Assembly (NCBI RefSeq): GCF_000719865.1
Contig: NZ_JOID01000012.1
Span: 62,001 to 126,000 of the forward strand
Length of the DNA stretch: 64,000 bases
From: Streptomyces albus subsp. albus
GTDB lineage: Bacteria > Actinomycetota > Actinomycetes > Streptomycetales > Streptomycetaceae
Reading direction: 5' to 3'
Shown: piece after piece, positions 53,702 through 62,434 of the stretch
How the letters are laid out: each line of letters opens with the position of its first letter
Position numbering within the stretch: the stretch's first letter is position 1
Made by a program: the position numbers and the translations under genes
The notes under the pieces: model-generated
The model's input: the letters and a program-made list of their open reading frames with translations, nothing else
Databases searched by the model: none
What the model was told of the DNA's origin: nothing

Positions 53702-54707
53702 ATCCACTCCTCACTCCGCACTGCCGCTTGGCCCGCGCACGGCGCAGGCCCACCACTCCCATAACGAGCGGGAGTTCCGCAGGGATCGGGAGATGGATCA
53801 TCGCTTGTCGTTCCCGGGCCGGCTCGGGCCCGGAGACCCCAGTATGGGCCCCTGGCCTGTCACTCCGCGGAACCAGGGCGGCCGCGGGTGTCGCCGCGCC
53901 GCTCCGGTCGGGCACCGAGGCGTAGGTCTCCTGCTCCTCCAGCCCGCTCCAGTGGTCGAACGGCCAGGCGATCCACAGGGCCCTGCCCACCACCAGGTCC
54001 TCCGGGACCGTACCGTTCGCGGTCTCCTGCAGATGGAAGCGGGAGTCCGCCGAGTTCGACCGGTGGTCTCCCATGACGAAGAGCCGGCCCGCCGGGACCG
54101 ACACCTCGAACCGCTGCTCGGAGGGTGAGTTGCCGGGGTGGAGATACGGTTCGTTGATCGCCGTGTCGTTGACGGTGACGCGGCCGTCCGGATCGCAGCA
54201 CCGCACGGTGTCCCCGCCGACCGCGACGACCCGCTTGATCAGGTCCTGCTCGTCGTCCGAGGGCAGCAGGCCGATGAAGGTCAGCAGCTGCTTCCCCTGC
54301 TTGATCCCCACCGGGTCCTCCTCGGTGCTGATCTGCTCCCCCTCCAGCCATCCGCCCGGATCCTTGAAGACCACGACGTCCCCCCGCTGCGGCTTCGAGC
54401 CGAACCACGGCGTCAGCTTGTCCACCAGCACCCGGTCGCCGATCTGGATGGTCTGCTCCATCGAGCCCGAGGGAATGACGAACGCCTGCACGAGGAAGGT
54501 CTTGAGCCCCAGTGCGATCAGCACGGCCACGGTGATGAGGATCGGCACCTCCCGGATGGCCGAGCGCCGGCGACGGCGCTTGATGCGCTGGGCGGCCCGG
54601 CGCCGTTCGGCCCGCCCGCCGGTCAGCCGCCCGCCCGTGGGACGCGAGCCCGTGGGCAGGCGCATGTCGCGGTCGGGGCCGCCCCGGGGTTTTCCGCGGT
54701 TACCCAT
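53607..54707 (-). CDS. type I signal peptidase, second of four, with unusual C-terminal extension
   Basis: 366 residues as read. A basic N-terminus (RIKRRRRRSA), a membrane helix (VPILITVAVLIALGLKTFLVQ), serine in PSGSMEQT, lysine in DLIKRVVAVGGD and box E GDHRSNSADSR. After residue 320 the sequence becomes an Arg/Gly-rich tail that overlaps the next sip gene by 95 nt and ends in RRRRRR. A stop in another frame lies just before that gene (TGAGGAG near 53710), so a frameshift near the 3' end is possible. Starts at ATG 54707, overlapping the preceding gene by 8 nt. Confidence 0.88.
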   Translation of the reverse strand: MGNRGKPRGGPDRDMRLPTGSRPTGGRLTGGRAERRRAAQRIKRRRRRSAIREVPILITVAVLIALGLKTFLVQAFVIPSGSMEQTIQIGDRVLVDKLTPWFGSKPQRGDVVVFKDPGGWLEGEQISTEEDPVGIKQGKQLLTFIGLLPSDDEQDLIKRVVAVGGDTVRCCDPDGRVTVNDTAINEPYLHPGNSPSEQRFEVSVPAGRLFVMGDHRSNSADSRFHLQETANGTVPEDLVVGRALWIAWPFDHWSGLEEQETYASVPDRSGAATPAAALVPRSDRPGAHTGVSGPEPARERQAMIHLPIPAELPLVMGVVGLRRARAKRQCGVRSGCGGRGRRRTNRSGRTRGAPGGRGALRRRRRR

Positions 54708-55497
54708 GGCCGCCTCCCCGCCCGGCGGCCGGCGCGTCGGGCACGCGTGCGAAACCGTCCGGTGTGGTGAGGGACGTCCAGTGCCGGGCCGGCCATCCGA
54801 TCCAGTCGGCCCTGCCGATCACCCGGCTGACGGGTACCGTGCCGCCGCCGGGCTCACCGAGATGGTCGCGGGAGTCGCGGGAGTCGCTGCGGTGGTCGCC
54901 CATGACCCAGAGTCTGCCCAATGGCACGACGATGTCGAAGGGCACCTGGGACGGGCTGTCGCCCGGTAGCAGATAGTCCTCGTCGAGGGCCACGCCGTTC
55001 ACCTTGATCCTTCCCCGCTCGTCACAGCAGGTGACCCGGTCACCGCCGATGCCCACCACGCGCTTGACGTAGTCGGTCTCGTCCGGCTCCGCGAGTCCCA
55101 CGGCGGCTGCCGCCTCACGCAGCAGTCCGGTCAGCACGCCACCGGAGCGCCCGTCGTGGACGAACGAACCGGTGCCGTCGAAGACCACTACGTCTCCGCG
55201 GCCCGGTTCGTTGCCGAATCCGTAGGCGAGCTTGTTCACGAGCACGCGGTCGCCGGTCCGGAGCGTGGGCTCCATCGAGCCGCTGGGAATGAGGAAGGGC
55301 TGTACGACCCAGGCGCTGAGCAGGAGGACTCCGGCGACGGAGAGGGCGACCAGGCCCCCGACCCGCCGCCACGAAACGCGGCCGGAGCGCCGCGCCGGGC
55401 CCTCCGGGCCGGAACGCGCCGAGCGCGACCGCGGCTGCCGCCCCTCGGGGGATGCGGCAGAGCGGTCGCGCTCGGAAAGGTGTTCGTCGGTGTCCAT
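54700..55497 (-). CDS. type I signal peptidase, first of four
   Basis: 265-residue membrane peptidase with one predicted helix (GGLVALSVAGVLLLSAWVV, about 47-65). Box B has the nucleophile serine in PSGSMEPT, box D the lysine in DYVKRVVGIGGD, and box E reads GDHRSDSRDSR. No C-terminal hydrophobic helix, unlike the third and fourth paralogs. ATG at 55497 begins 48 nt after the rplS stop. Confidence 0.93.
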   Translation of the reverse strand: MDTDEHLSERDRSAASPEGRQPRSRSARSGPEGPARRSGRVSWRRVGGLVALSVAGVLLLSAWVVQPFLIPSGSMEPTLRTGDRVLVNKLAYGFGNEPGRGDVVVFDGTGSFVHDGRSGGVLTGLLREAAAAVGLAEPDETDYVKRVVGIGGDRVTCCDERGRIKVNGVALDEDYLLPGDSPSQVPFDIVVPLGRLWVMGDHRSDSRDSRDHLGEPGGGTVPVSRVIGRADWIGWPARHWTSLTTPDGFARVPDAPAAGRGGGHG

Positions 55498-55545
55498 CGC
55501 CCCAAAAGCCTAACCGGCCGGGCCGGGTGGACTTCCGGCGAAGAT

Positions 55546-55890
55546 TCAGCTGCGCTTCTCCTTGATCTTCGCGGCCTTGCCGCGGAGCTCGCGCAGGTAG
55601 TACAGCTTGGCGCGGCGGACGTCACCGCGGGTCACGACCTCGATCTTCTCGACGATCGGGGTGTGCACCGGGAAGGTGCGCTCCACACCGACGCTGAAGC
55701 TGACCTTGCGGACCGTGAAGGTCTCGCGCACTCCGGAGCCCTGACGGCGGATGACGACGCCCTTGAACTGCTGGACACGGGAGCGGTTGCCCTCGATGAC
55801 GCGGACGTGGACGTTCACGGTGTCGCCGGGGCGGAACGCGGGGACGTCGCTGCGCAGCGATGCGGAGTCGACGCTGTCGAGAAGGTTCAT
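55546..55890 (-). CDS. rplS: 50S ribosomal protein L19
   Basis: 114-residue L19 of the subunit interface. Core motifs [44 protein letters not shown] and [18 protein letters not shown] are intact. ATG at 55890 follows GAGGAAAG. It is the first of the genes leading into the signal peptidase cluster and lies 148 nt downstream of trmD. Confidence 0.97.
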   Translation of the reverse strand: MNLLDSVDSASLRSDVPAFRPGDTVNVHVRVIEGNRSRVQQFKGVVIRRQGSGVRETFTVRKVSFSVGVERTFPVHTPIVEKIEVVTRGDVRRAKLYYLRELRGKAAKIKEKRS

Positions 55891-56038
55891 GACCGTCTGC
55901 TTTCCTCGCCGATGCCACAGGTCATCAGCGGTACGTAAGGGTGCGAGATGCGGGGTGCCGCCGGTTCCGGCGGTGAGTGCGGCGGGCGGGCGTCGTTCCC
56001 CCTGTGGCAGGGGCGCGCGCCGGACGCACAACAGCGGC

Positions 56039-56854
56039 TCATTCTTCCACGGGGGTGGGCGCCCGCCCAAATCGGCCGTCCGCCGTCACGTCCCAGCCGA
56101 GTTCGGCGAGGATCCTGCGGTCGTCCTGGTCGAACGCGGCGGGGTCCCGGCCGGCGATCAGATCGGGCCGGTTGCCGGCCGTGCGGCGCAGGGCCTCGTC
56201 GCGCCGCCAGCGGGCGATCCGGCCGTGGTGGCCGCTGAGCAGCACCTCGGGGATGCCGCGGCCGCGCCATACGGGCGGCTTGGTGTAGACGGGTCCCTCG
56301 AGCAGTCCGGCCATCCCGCCGGGCGCGAAGGAGTCGTCGCGGTGGGATTCCGCGTTGCCGAGCACCCCGGGGAGGAGCCGGGCGATCGCCTCGGTCATCA
56401 CCAGCACGGGTGCCTCGCCGCCGGCCAGGACGTAGTCACCGATGGAGACCTCCAGCAGCTCGTACTCGCCCGCGTACTCCTCGACGACCCGCCGGTCGAT
56501 GCCCTCGTAACGGGCCGGGGTGAAGACGAGCCAGGGCCGCTCCGCGAGCCGGACGGCCAGCTCCTGGGTGAACGGCTCGCCGCCGGGGGTGGGAACGACG
56601 ATGACCGGCCGCTCCCCCTCGGCGCCCGAGGCGATGACGGCGTCGAGCGCCTCCCCCCACGGCTCCGGCTTCATGACCATGCCGGGGCCACCGCCGTACG
56701 GGGTGTCGTCCACGGTGTTGTGCCGGTCGTGCGTCCACTCCCGCAGGTCGTGCACCCGGACGTCGAGCTGCCCGCGGGCCCGGGCCTTCCCGACCAGGGA
56801 GAGGTTCAGCGGTTCCAGGTACTCCGGGAAGATGGTGACGACGTCGAGCCTCAT
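56039..56854 (-). CDS. trmD: tRNA (guanine37-N1)-methyltransferase
   Basis: 271-residue SPOUT methyltransferase for m1G37. The trefoil-knot SAM site is in [38 protein letters not shown], preceded by [17 protein letters not shown], and followed by the C-terminal [17 protein letters not shown] tRNA-binding part. ATG at 56854 overlaps the rimM stop (ATGA). Standard rpsP-rimM-trmD-rplS order. Confidence 0.97.
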   Translation of the reverse strand: MRLDVVTIFPEYLEPLNLSLVGKARARGQLDVRVHDLREWTHDRHNTVDDTPYGGGPGMVMKPEPWGEALDAVIASGAEGERPVIVVPTPGGEPFTQELAVRLAERPWLVFTPARYEGIDRRVVEEYAGEYELLEVSIGDYVLAGGEAPVLVMTEAIARLLPGVLGNAESHRDDSFAPGGMAGLLEGPVYTKPPVWRGRGIPEVLLSGHHGRIARWRRDEALRRTAGNRPDLIAGRDPAAFDQDDRRILAELGWDVTADGRFGRAPTPVEE

Positions 56855-57426
56855 GCGCCGGTCCCGTCCTCCGTGCTCGCCGGCGCGGTCCTCCGGCCGC
56901 CCGCGATCTCGGCCCCTGACTCGTCGAGCAGGCCGGGCGGCGGGTCGATCACGGCGCGCTGCTCCGCGAGGTCCACCTCCGGGACGATCTCGGAGACGAA
57001 GGGGATCAGGACCTCGCTGCCGTCGGGCCGCTCCACCACCAGCAGATCCTGGTACGGGAGATGGGAGATCTCGGTGATCCGACCGACCGCGGTGCCGTCG
57101 GTGGTGACCACGTCGAGGTCCATCAGCTGGTGGTCGTAGTACTCGTCCGGGTCCTCCGGAACCTCTTCCGGGTCGACCTCGGCGATGAGCAGGGTGTTGC
57201 GGAGCGCCTCGGCGCCGGTGCGGTCCCGTACGCCGGCGAAGCGCAGCAGCAGGCGGCCGCTGTGCACCCGGCCGGTCTCGATGGTGAGCGGCCCGGCGGA
57301 GGCCGGCTCGGTGGCCAGGACGGCGCCGGGGGCCAGCCGGAGTTCCGGCTCGTCCGTACGCACCTCGACGGTGACCTCGCCCTTGATTCCGTGGGCGCGG
57401 CCGATCCGCGCGACTACCAGCTGCAC
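56851..57426 (-). CDS. rimM: 16S rRNA processing/ribosome maturation factor
   Basis: 191-residue RimM. The N-terminal domain ([25 protein letters not shown]) and the PRC-barrel domain ([40 protein letters not shown]) are complete; it binds S19 and aids 30S head assembly. GTG at 57426 follows GAGAGG by 4 nt. Confidence 0.96.
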   Translation of the reverse strand: MQLVVARIGRAHGIKGEVTVEVRTDEPELRLAPGAVLATEPASAGPLTIETGRVHSGRLLLRFAGVRDRTGAEALRNTLLIAEVDPEEVPEDPDEYYDHQLMDLDVVTTDGTAVGRITEISHLPYQDLLVVERPDGSEVLIPFVSEIVPEVDLAEQRAVIDPPPGLLDESGAEIAGGRRTAPASTEDGTGA

Positions 57427-57630
57427 TGCGCCTCTCTTTTGCGGCGGGGCCGCCGCCTGTCGCGGTGGCCGCTCACGCCGCCGTCTTTCCCGGTGGATGG
57501 CCGCGGAGCCGGGCCGCTGTCCGCGCGGCACGGTCTCCGTCGCCCTGTTCTGGTCCGCTCTCCCTTACACGGACGGACGCGGGCCGGGGCGGGCCGTGGC
57601 CCTCCCCGGCCCGCGCCGGTGCTGTACTTG

Positions 57631-57873
57631 TCAGCGAACCTGGTCCACGTCGACGAGGTCGACGCGGATACCGCGGCCGCCGAGGGCGCCCACGACGGTC
57701 CGCAGGGCGCGGGCGGTACGGCCGTTGCGACCGATCACCTTGCCGAGGTCCTCGGGGTGCACCCGAACCTCCAGTACCCGCCCCCGGCGCAGGTTGCGCG
57801 AGGCGACCTGCACGTCGTCGGGGTTGTCGACGATGCCCTTCACGAGGTGCTCGAGGGCCTCCTCGAGCATCAT
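57631..57873 (-). CDS. khpA: KH-domain RNA-binding protein
   Basis: 80-residue single KH-domain protein. The GxxG loop is in LGKVIGRNGRTARALRTVV. KhpA partners KhpB in other bacteria to bind many RNAs, with links to cell division; a partner is not encoded here. Start: ATG 57873, overlapping the rpsP stop; ATG 57870 is also possible. Placed between rpsP and rimM as in most actinobacteria and firmicutes. Confidence 0.94.
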   Translation of the reverse strand: MMLEEALEHLVKGIVDNPDDVQVASRNLRRGRVLEVRVHPEDLGKVIGRNGRTARALRTVVGALGGRGIRVDLVDVDQVR

Positions 57874-58322
57874 CAGGCCTCGGTGGACTCGGCCGACTTG
57901 GCGTCCGCCGGAGCGGCAGCCTCATCCGCCTTCTTGTCGGACTTCTTGGCCTTCGGGGTGATCGCCTCACCCTTGGGCTCGTCACCGGCGTCCTTGGCGG
58001 CGGCCTCGAAGAGGGCGCGCTTGTCGGCCTTGGGCGCGGGGACCTGCATCGGCTCGGGGGCCGGGAGGCCCTTGAACTTCTGCCAGTCACCGGTGACCCG
58101 GAGGATGGCCGCGACCGGCTCGGTCGGCTGCGCGCCGACGCTCAGCCAGTACTGGACGCGCTCGGAGTCGACCTCGATGCGGGACGGGTTCTGCACCGGG
58201 TGGTACAGACCGATCTCCTCGATGGCCCGGCCGTCGCGGCGGGTACGGGAGTCGGCGACGATGATGCGGTAGTGAGGCGACCGGATCTTGCCCAGGCGCT
58301 TCAGCTTGATCTTGACTGCCAC
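57873..58322 (-). CDS. rpsP: 30S ribosomal protein S16
   Basis: 149 residues. The core ([40 protein letters not shown]) is standard S16; the last 50 residues are a Lys/Ala-rich tail seen in actinobacteria. GTG at 58322 follows AGGAGA by 10 nt. Confidence 0.97.
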   Translation of the reverse strand: MAVKIKLKRLGKIRSPHYRIIVADSRTRRDGRAIEEIGLYHPVQNPSRIEVDSERVQYWLSVGAQPTEPVAAILRVTGDWQKFKGLPAPEPMQVPAPKADKRALFEAAAKDAGDEPKGEAITPKAKKSDKKADEAAAPADAKSAESTEA

Positions 58323-58575
58323 GGGAGTGGTGTCTCCTGCTCTATGACGTGTTTGAGCATCACGGCCTCCCACGTGGGGTTGCGGGATTCCGAGCGCTCG
58401 ATGGACGCGTCAGCCGAGGGAGAGAGGGGTCCGGACCGGCTGCCGAGTACTCAACGGCCCATTCTGCCATACCCCGGAGGCGCCGCCGCACGCCCCTGCG
58501 GGCACCCCGGGCACACCCGGGGGCCGGTGCCCGACGCGCCGGGAGCCGGAGGCGGGGCGGTGCGGTGCGGCGGCG

Positions 58576-59166
58576 TCAGGCCGCGGCGGCCGCTTCGGGG
58601 ATTCTGAACGGCTTGCCGCAGCCACCGCAGACGATCGGGGCCTGGGCCAGCACGGACGGCACGACCCGGACGTTGCGCCCGCAGTCGCACACCGCCTTGA
58701 CCCGGACTCCGCCGCCGGACGAGCCGTGCCGGGCCGCGGGGCCGCGGAAACTGCGGCCGGCGTCCCCCGCCGTCGCGGCGGAGTGCGCCTTCAGCGCACG
58801 GTTCAGCCGCTCGATGGTGGGCCGGTACCGCCGTTTCGCCTCGGGGGTGAGGACCACCAGCGAGAAGCCGCTGCTGGGATGCGGCTCCTCGGAGTGATCG
58901 AGCCCGAGCTCCTCGGCCACCGCGAGGAATCTGCGGTTGTGGTAGCGGCCGGCCCGCGAGGTGTCGCGGATACCGCGGGCGGCGGCGATGCCGTGGACTG
59001 CCTCGTGCAGCAGTCGTTCGAAGGAGAGCTCCGCGCCGCAGGCGGACGAGGACTCTCCGATCAGGGATTCGGGCGCGGCGAGATCCGGCAGCTCGGGGTG
59101 GTGCCGTTGAATGTCGGCCCACGCCTGCGCCAGCTCCGCGGCGAGAACAGGTGGTGTCGTGCTCAC
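58576..59166 (-). CDS. SprT-like zinc metallopeptidase-type protein
   Basis: 196-residue protein, conserved next to rpsP in Streptomyces as far as I recall. The zinc-protease motif HEAVH is in RLLHEAVHGIAAARG (about 65), with a helix AGRYHNRRFLAVAEELGL that could supply a further ligand. The C-terminus is a zinc ribbon with CDCGRNVRV and CGGCGKPF. The layout resembles SprT-like proteins, some of which act on DNA-protein crosslinks, but a function here is not known. GTG at 59166 opens the STTPPVLAAELAQAWADIQ start; no clear ribosome site is seen. Confidence 0.8.
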   Translation of the reverse strand: MSTTPPVLAAELAQAWADIQRHHPELPDLAAPESLIGESSSACGAELSFERLLHEAVHGIAAARGIRDTSRAGRYHNRRFLAVAEELGLDHSEEPHPSSGFSLVVLTPEAKRRYRPTIERLNRALKAHSAATAGDAGRSFRGPAARHGSSGGGVRVKAVCDCGRNVRVVPSVLAQAPIVCGGCGKPFRIPEAAAAA

Positions 59167-59819
59167 GTCGTGAACAACGAGCCGGGGCCCCCTGGTGTTC
59201 CGATACCGGGCATCCCAAATAATTTGCACGTACCAGTCAGTACAGCGCTGTTGCGGGGCGACGAGGGCGGGTGCGCTGATCTGCGGAGAAGTCGTACGGC
59301 TCCCAACAACCCGGTACGTACCTACCTGCGCGTAACCCCGGCTCGGGAACAGCCCGTGCGCCTCCCGCCGGTGGCGCCGCTCCCCGTACACGGCCCCGCC
59401 GCGCGTCGAACCGGGCTCGGAGCGGTGGGCCGCGAGGGGCCCGTCGGCGTCCGCGAGCGTACCGGGCCCGTCCTCCTCCACCGTACCGGCCCCGCGGGCC
59501 CGCGGCTCCCGCACCCGGGGACGGCGTACCCCGCTCCGGGGACGGCGGCGGAAATGCCGCGTCCCGGGCGGAAGCACCCGTCCGTGGCATGGCGGACTCG
59601 GTACGGCGGTGGCACCCTGAGAAGGGAATCGGTGGTCCCCGGGCACGCCGCGAACGGCCGGCAGCGGCGTGCGCCGAGGGAGCCAGGAACATCGCCGCGC
59701 ATCCCCGTGGACCCATGGACCAGGCAGCGAAGCGGAGTCCTCCGGCGAGGGGATGGGGTGCGGCTCGACCAGGGGCGGGCAACCACAGGACTGAGCTCTC
59801 GGCGGATTGGGGCGCTTCG
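59167..59819. other. divergent intergenic region with low-GC patch
   Basis: 653 nt between the SprT-like gene (minus) and the methyltransferase gene (plus). A relatively AT-rich patch at 59213-59242 includes AAATAATTTG and probably marks the minus-strand promoter. GGTACGTACC (59313-59322) is a perfect palindrome. The remainder (59400-59810) is G/C-rich with no convincing gene; open frames there are shadows. Confidence 0.5.
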
Positions 59820-60680
59820 ATGACACCCACGCTCGTACAGCGGCACCACGTCTCCCCCACCCGCGCGCCCGAGGGTGCGCGGGCCCGTGCGCGGGACTGG
59901 GCCGAGATCCAGGAACGGATGCTGGTGCCGCTCTACGAGGCCGTCCACCAACGGCTGGAGACGGGGGCCGGGGACAGGGTGCTGGGGCTGCGCTGCGGTT
60001 CGGGGCTGGCCCTGCTGATGGCGGCCGGCCGCGGGGCCGCCGTCACGGGCACGGACCCGGACCCGTACCGGCTCGCGCTGGCCCGCAAGCGGCTGGCGCC
60101 GGACTCCGCGGAGCACCCGCCGGGCGGCGCGCCGCGCCTGTACGAGGGCGGGCCGGAGGCCATCGCGGAGGACGGGCGGCCGTTCACGCTCGTGACCGTC
60201 TTCGACCCGCAGTCGTGCGCCGACGAGGATCTGGGGCCGGCCCTGACCGCGGCGACGGCTCTCGCCGAGCGCGGCAGCCCGGTGGTGCTCACGGGCTGGG
60301 GACCGCCCGAGCGCTGCGCGACCTCCTCGGTGCTGCGGGTGGCGACCCGGCTGGCAGGCCGCCCGCCGGCGCTCGGCCCCGGCTATGGGGACGCGCCGGG
60401 CCGGCGGCGGTCTTACGGGCGCGATGCCCTGGAGGAGTCGGCGCACCGGGCCGGACTGCGGCCGGACGGTTCGGGGCGCGTCTCCTGTCCGTTCGGCTAC
60501 GCCGACCTGGACAGCGCCGTGCGCGGACTGCTCTCCACCGGGCTGTTCGACGAGGCGGTGGCGGCCACGGACGGCGACCAGGTCGAGAAGGAGCTCACCG
60601 AGGCGCTGCACCAGCACCGCCGGCCGGACGGCACGGTGTGGATGCCGAACGTCTTCCGCTACCTCGTCGCCCGGGTCTGA
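59820..60680 (+). CDS. SAM-dependent methyltransferase-like protein
   Basis: 286-residue class I methyltransferase fold. Motif I is weak, reading DRVLGLRCGSGLALLMAA (about 51-68), and the acidic residue follows in VTGTDPDPYRLALARKR. The remaining domain has FTLVTVFDPQSCADEDL at the position of motif IV. Substrate unknown. ATG at 59820 is preceded by GGGGCG. The gene is convergent with ffh, with a hairpin between them. Confidence 0.82.
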   Translation: MTPTLVQRHHVSPTRAPEGARARARDWAEIQERMLVPLYEAVHQRLETGAGDRVLGLRCGSGLALLMAAGRGAAVTGTDPDPYRLALARKRLAPDSAEHPPGGAPRLYEGGPEAIAEDGRPFTLVTVFDPQSCADEDLGPALTAATALAERGSPVVLTGWGPPERCATSSVLRVATRLAGRPPALGPGYGDAPGRRRSYGRDALEESAHRAGLRPDGSGRVSCPFGYADLDSAVRGLLSTGLFDEAVAATDGDQVEKELTEALHQHRRPDGTVWMPNVFRYLVARV

Positions 60681-60763
60681 GCCCGGGAACGAGGGGCGAG
60701 GACCGAGGGGAGGAGGCAGGGCTCGAGGAGCCCTCGTCCTTCCGGCGTTCAGGCGGCACTTCG

Positions 60764-60796
60764 CCCGGCCGGCCCTGCCCCGGCCGACCGGCCGGG
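60764..60796. terminator. hairpin between convergent methyltransferase and ffh genes
   Basis: CCCGGCCGG (60764-60772) pairs perfectly with CCGGCCGGG (60788-60796) across a 15-nt loop. Confidence 0.6.
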
Positions 60797-60803
60797 CCGG
60801 GCG

Positions 60804-62351
60804 TCAGCGCATGAACTTCTTGAACTCGTCGGGCAGTTCGAAGTCCTGCTGCTCCTGTCCGCCCTGCGGCAGACCCAGCGGGTTCGCGGCCTGCTGCTCG
60901 CGGCGAGCCGCGGCGGCCTCTTCCTCGGCCTTCCGCTTCATCGGGTTGCCGCTGCGGCGCTTGCCCTTGGCCTGCTTCTGCTGCTTCTTCTTCCGGCCGG
61001 GGCCGCCGCCCATGCCCGGCATCCCGGGCATCCCCGGCATGCCGCCGCCCTGGGCCATCCGGGACATCATCTTCCGGGCTTCGAAGAACCGCTCCACGAG
61101 GTTCTTCACGGCGCTGACCTCGACACCGGAGCCCTTGGCGATCCGGGCCCGGCGGGAGCCGTTGATGATGGTCGGGTCCTGGCGCTCGCCCGGCGTCATC
61201 GACTTGATGATCGCGGCGGTGCGGTCGACGTCCCGCTCGTCGAGGTTGTTGATCTGCTCCCGCATCTCCCCCATGCCCGGCAGCATGCCGAGCAGTTTGG
61301 AGATCGAGCCCATCTTCCGGACCTGCTCCATCTGGGCCAGGAAATCGTCGAGGGTGAACTCCTTGGGCCCCTTGGCCAGCTTCCCGGCCATCTTCTCGGC
61401 CTCGGCCTGGCTGAAGGTCTGTTCGGCCTTCTCGATCAGGCTGAGCATGTCGCCCATGCCGAGAATGCGGGACGCCATGCGGTCCGGGTGGAACGCGTCG
61501 AAGTCGTCCAGCTTCTCGCCGTTGGAGGCGAACATGATCTGGCGGCCGGTGACATGGGCGATGGACAGGGCCGCACCGCCGCGCGCGTCGCCGTCGAGCT
61601 TGGAGAGCACCACGCCGTCGAATCCCACGCCGTCGCGGAACGCCTCGGCGGTGTTCACCGCGTCCTGGCCGATCATCGCGTCGACGACGAAGAGGATCTC
61701 GTCCGGGGTGACGGCGTCGCGGATGTCGGCGGCCTGCCGCATCAGTTCCTCGTCGATGCCGAGGCGGCCGGCGGTGTCGACGATGACCACGTCGTGCAGC
61801 TTGGCCTTGGCGAACTCGATGGAGTCCCGGGCCACCTTCACCGGGTCGCCGACACCGTTGCCCGGCTCCGGCGCGTAGACGGCGACCTCCGCGCGCTCGG
61901 CCACGACGGAGAGCTGGTTGACGGCGTTCGGGCGCTGGAGGTCACAGGCCACGAGCAGCGGGGTGTGGCCCTGGCCCTTCAGCCAGCGGCCGAGCTTGCC
62001 CGCGAGCGTGGTCTTGCCCGCACCCTGCAGACCGGCCAGCATGATCACGGTGGGCGGGGTCTTGGCGAAGCGCAGCCGGCGGGTCTCGCCGCCGAGGATG
62101 CCGACGAGCTCCTCATTGACGATCTTGATGACCTGCTGGGCGGGGTTGAGGGCCTGCGAGACCTCCGCGCCCAGCGCCCGCTCCTTGACCTGCTTGATGA
62201 AGGCCCGCACCACGGGAAGCGCGACATCCGCCTCCAGCAGCGCGATGCGGATCTCGCGGGCGGTGGCATCGATGTCCGCCTCGGACAGGCGGCCCTTGCC
62301 CCGGAGGTTCTTGAACGTCGCTGCGAGGCGGTCGGAAAGAGTGTCGAACAC
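60804..62351 (-). CDS. ffh: signal recognition particle protein
   Basis: 515-residue SRP GTPase that targets membrane proteins to FtsY and the translocon. The N domain (FDTLSDRLAATFKNLRGKGRLSE) leads to the G domain with GLQGAGKTT (about 107), DTAGRLG, and the closing TGRQIMFASNGEKLDDFDAFHPDRMASRILGMGD. The methionine-rich M domain (about 325-440) binds SRP RNA. The C-terminus has a GGGMPGMPGMPGMGGG repeat and a basic tail typical of actinobacteria. GTG at 62351 is the family start. Confidence 0.97.
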   Translation of the reverse strand: MFDTLSDRLAATFKNLRGKGRLSEADIDATAREIRIALLEADVALPVVRAFIKQVKERALGAEVSQALNPAQQVIKIVNEELVGILGGETRRLRFAKTPPTVIMLAGLQGAGKTTLAGKLGRWLKGQGHTPLLVACDLQRPNAVNQLSVVAERAEVAVYAPEPGNGVGDPVKVARDSIEFAKAKLHDVVIVDTAGRLGIDEELMRQAADIRDAVTPDEILFVVDAMIGQDAVNTAEAFRDGVGFDGVVLSKLDGDARGGAALSIAHVTGRQIMFASNGEKLDDFDAFHPDRMASRILGMGDMLSLIEKAEQTFSQAEAEKMAGKLAKGPKEFTLDDFLAQMEQVRKMGSISKLLGMLPGMGEMREQINNLDERDVDRTAAIIKSMTPGERQDPTIINGSRRARIAKGSGVEVSAVKNLVERFFEARKMMSRMAQGGGMPGMPGMPGMGGGPGRKKKQQKQAKGKRRSGNPMKRKAEEEAAAARREQQAANPLGLPQGGQEQQDFELPDEFKKFMR

Positions 62352-62434
62352 GGCGGTCGCGAATCCTCGGATCGGTGGGGCGGGCAACTGACCCCCAGGG
62401 TATCCGCCCGTTCCCGTTGCGGTCTCCCCCGCTT

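Noticed and set aside
59589..59819. Upstream ATG for the methyltransferase at 59589
   Set aside because: The extra 77 residues are Arg/Ala/Gly-rich, use less typical codons and precede the methyltransferase fold; ATG 59820 is preferred, though without proof.
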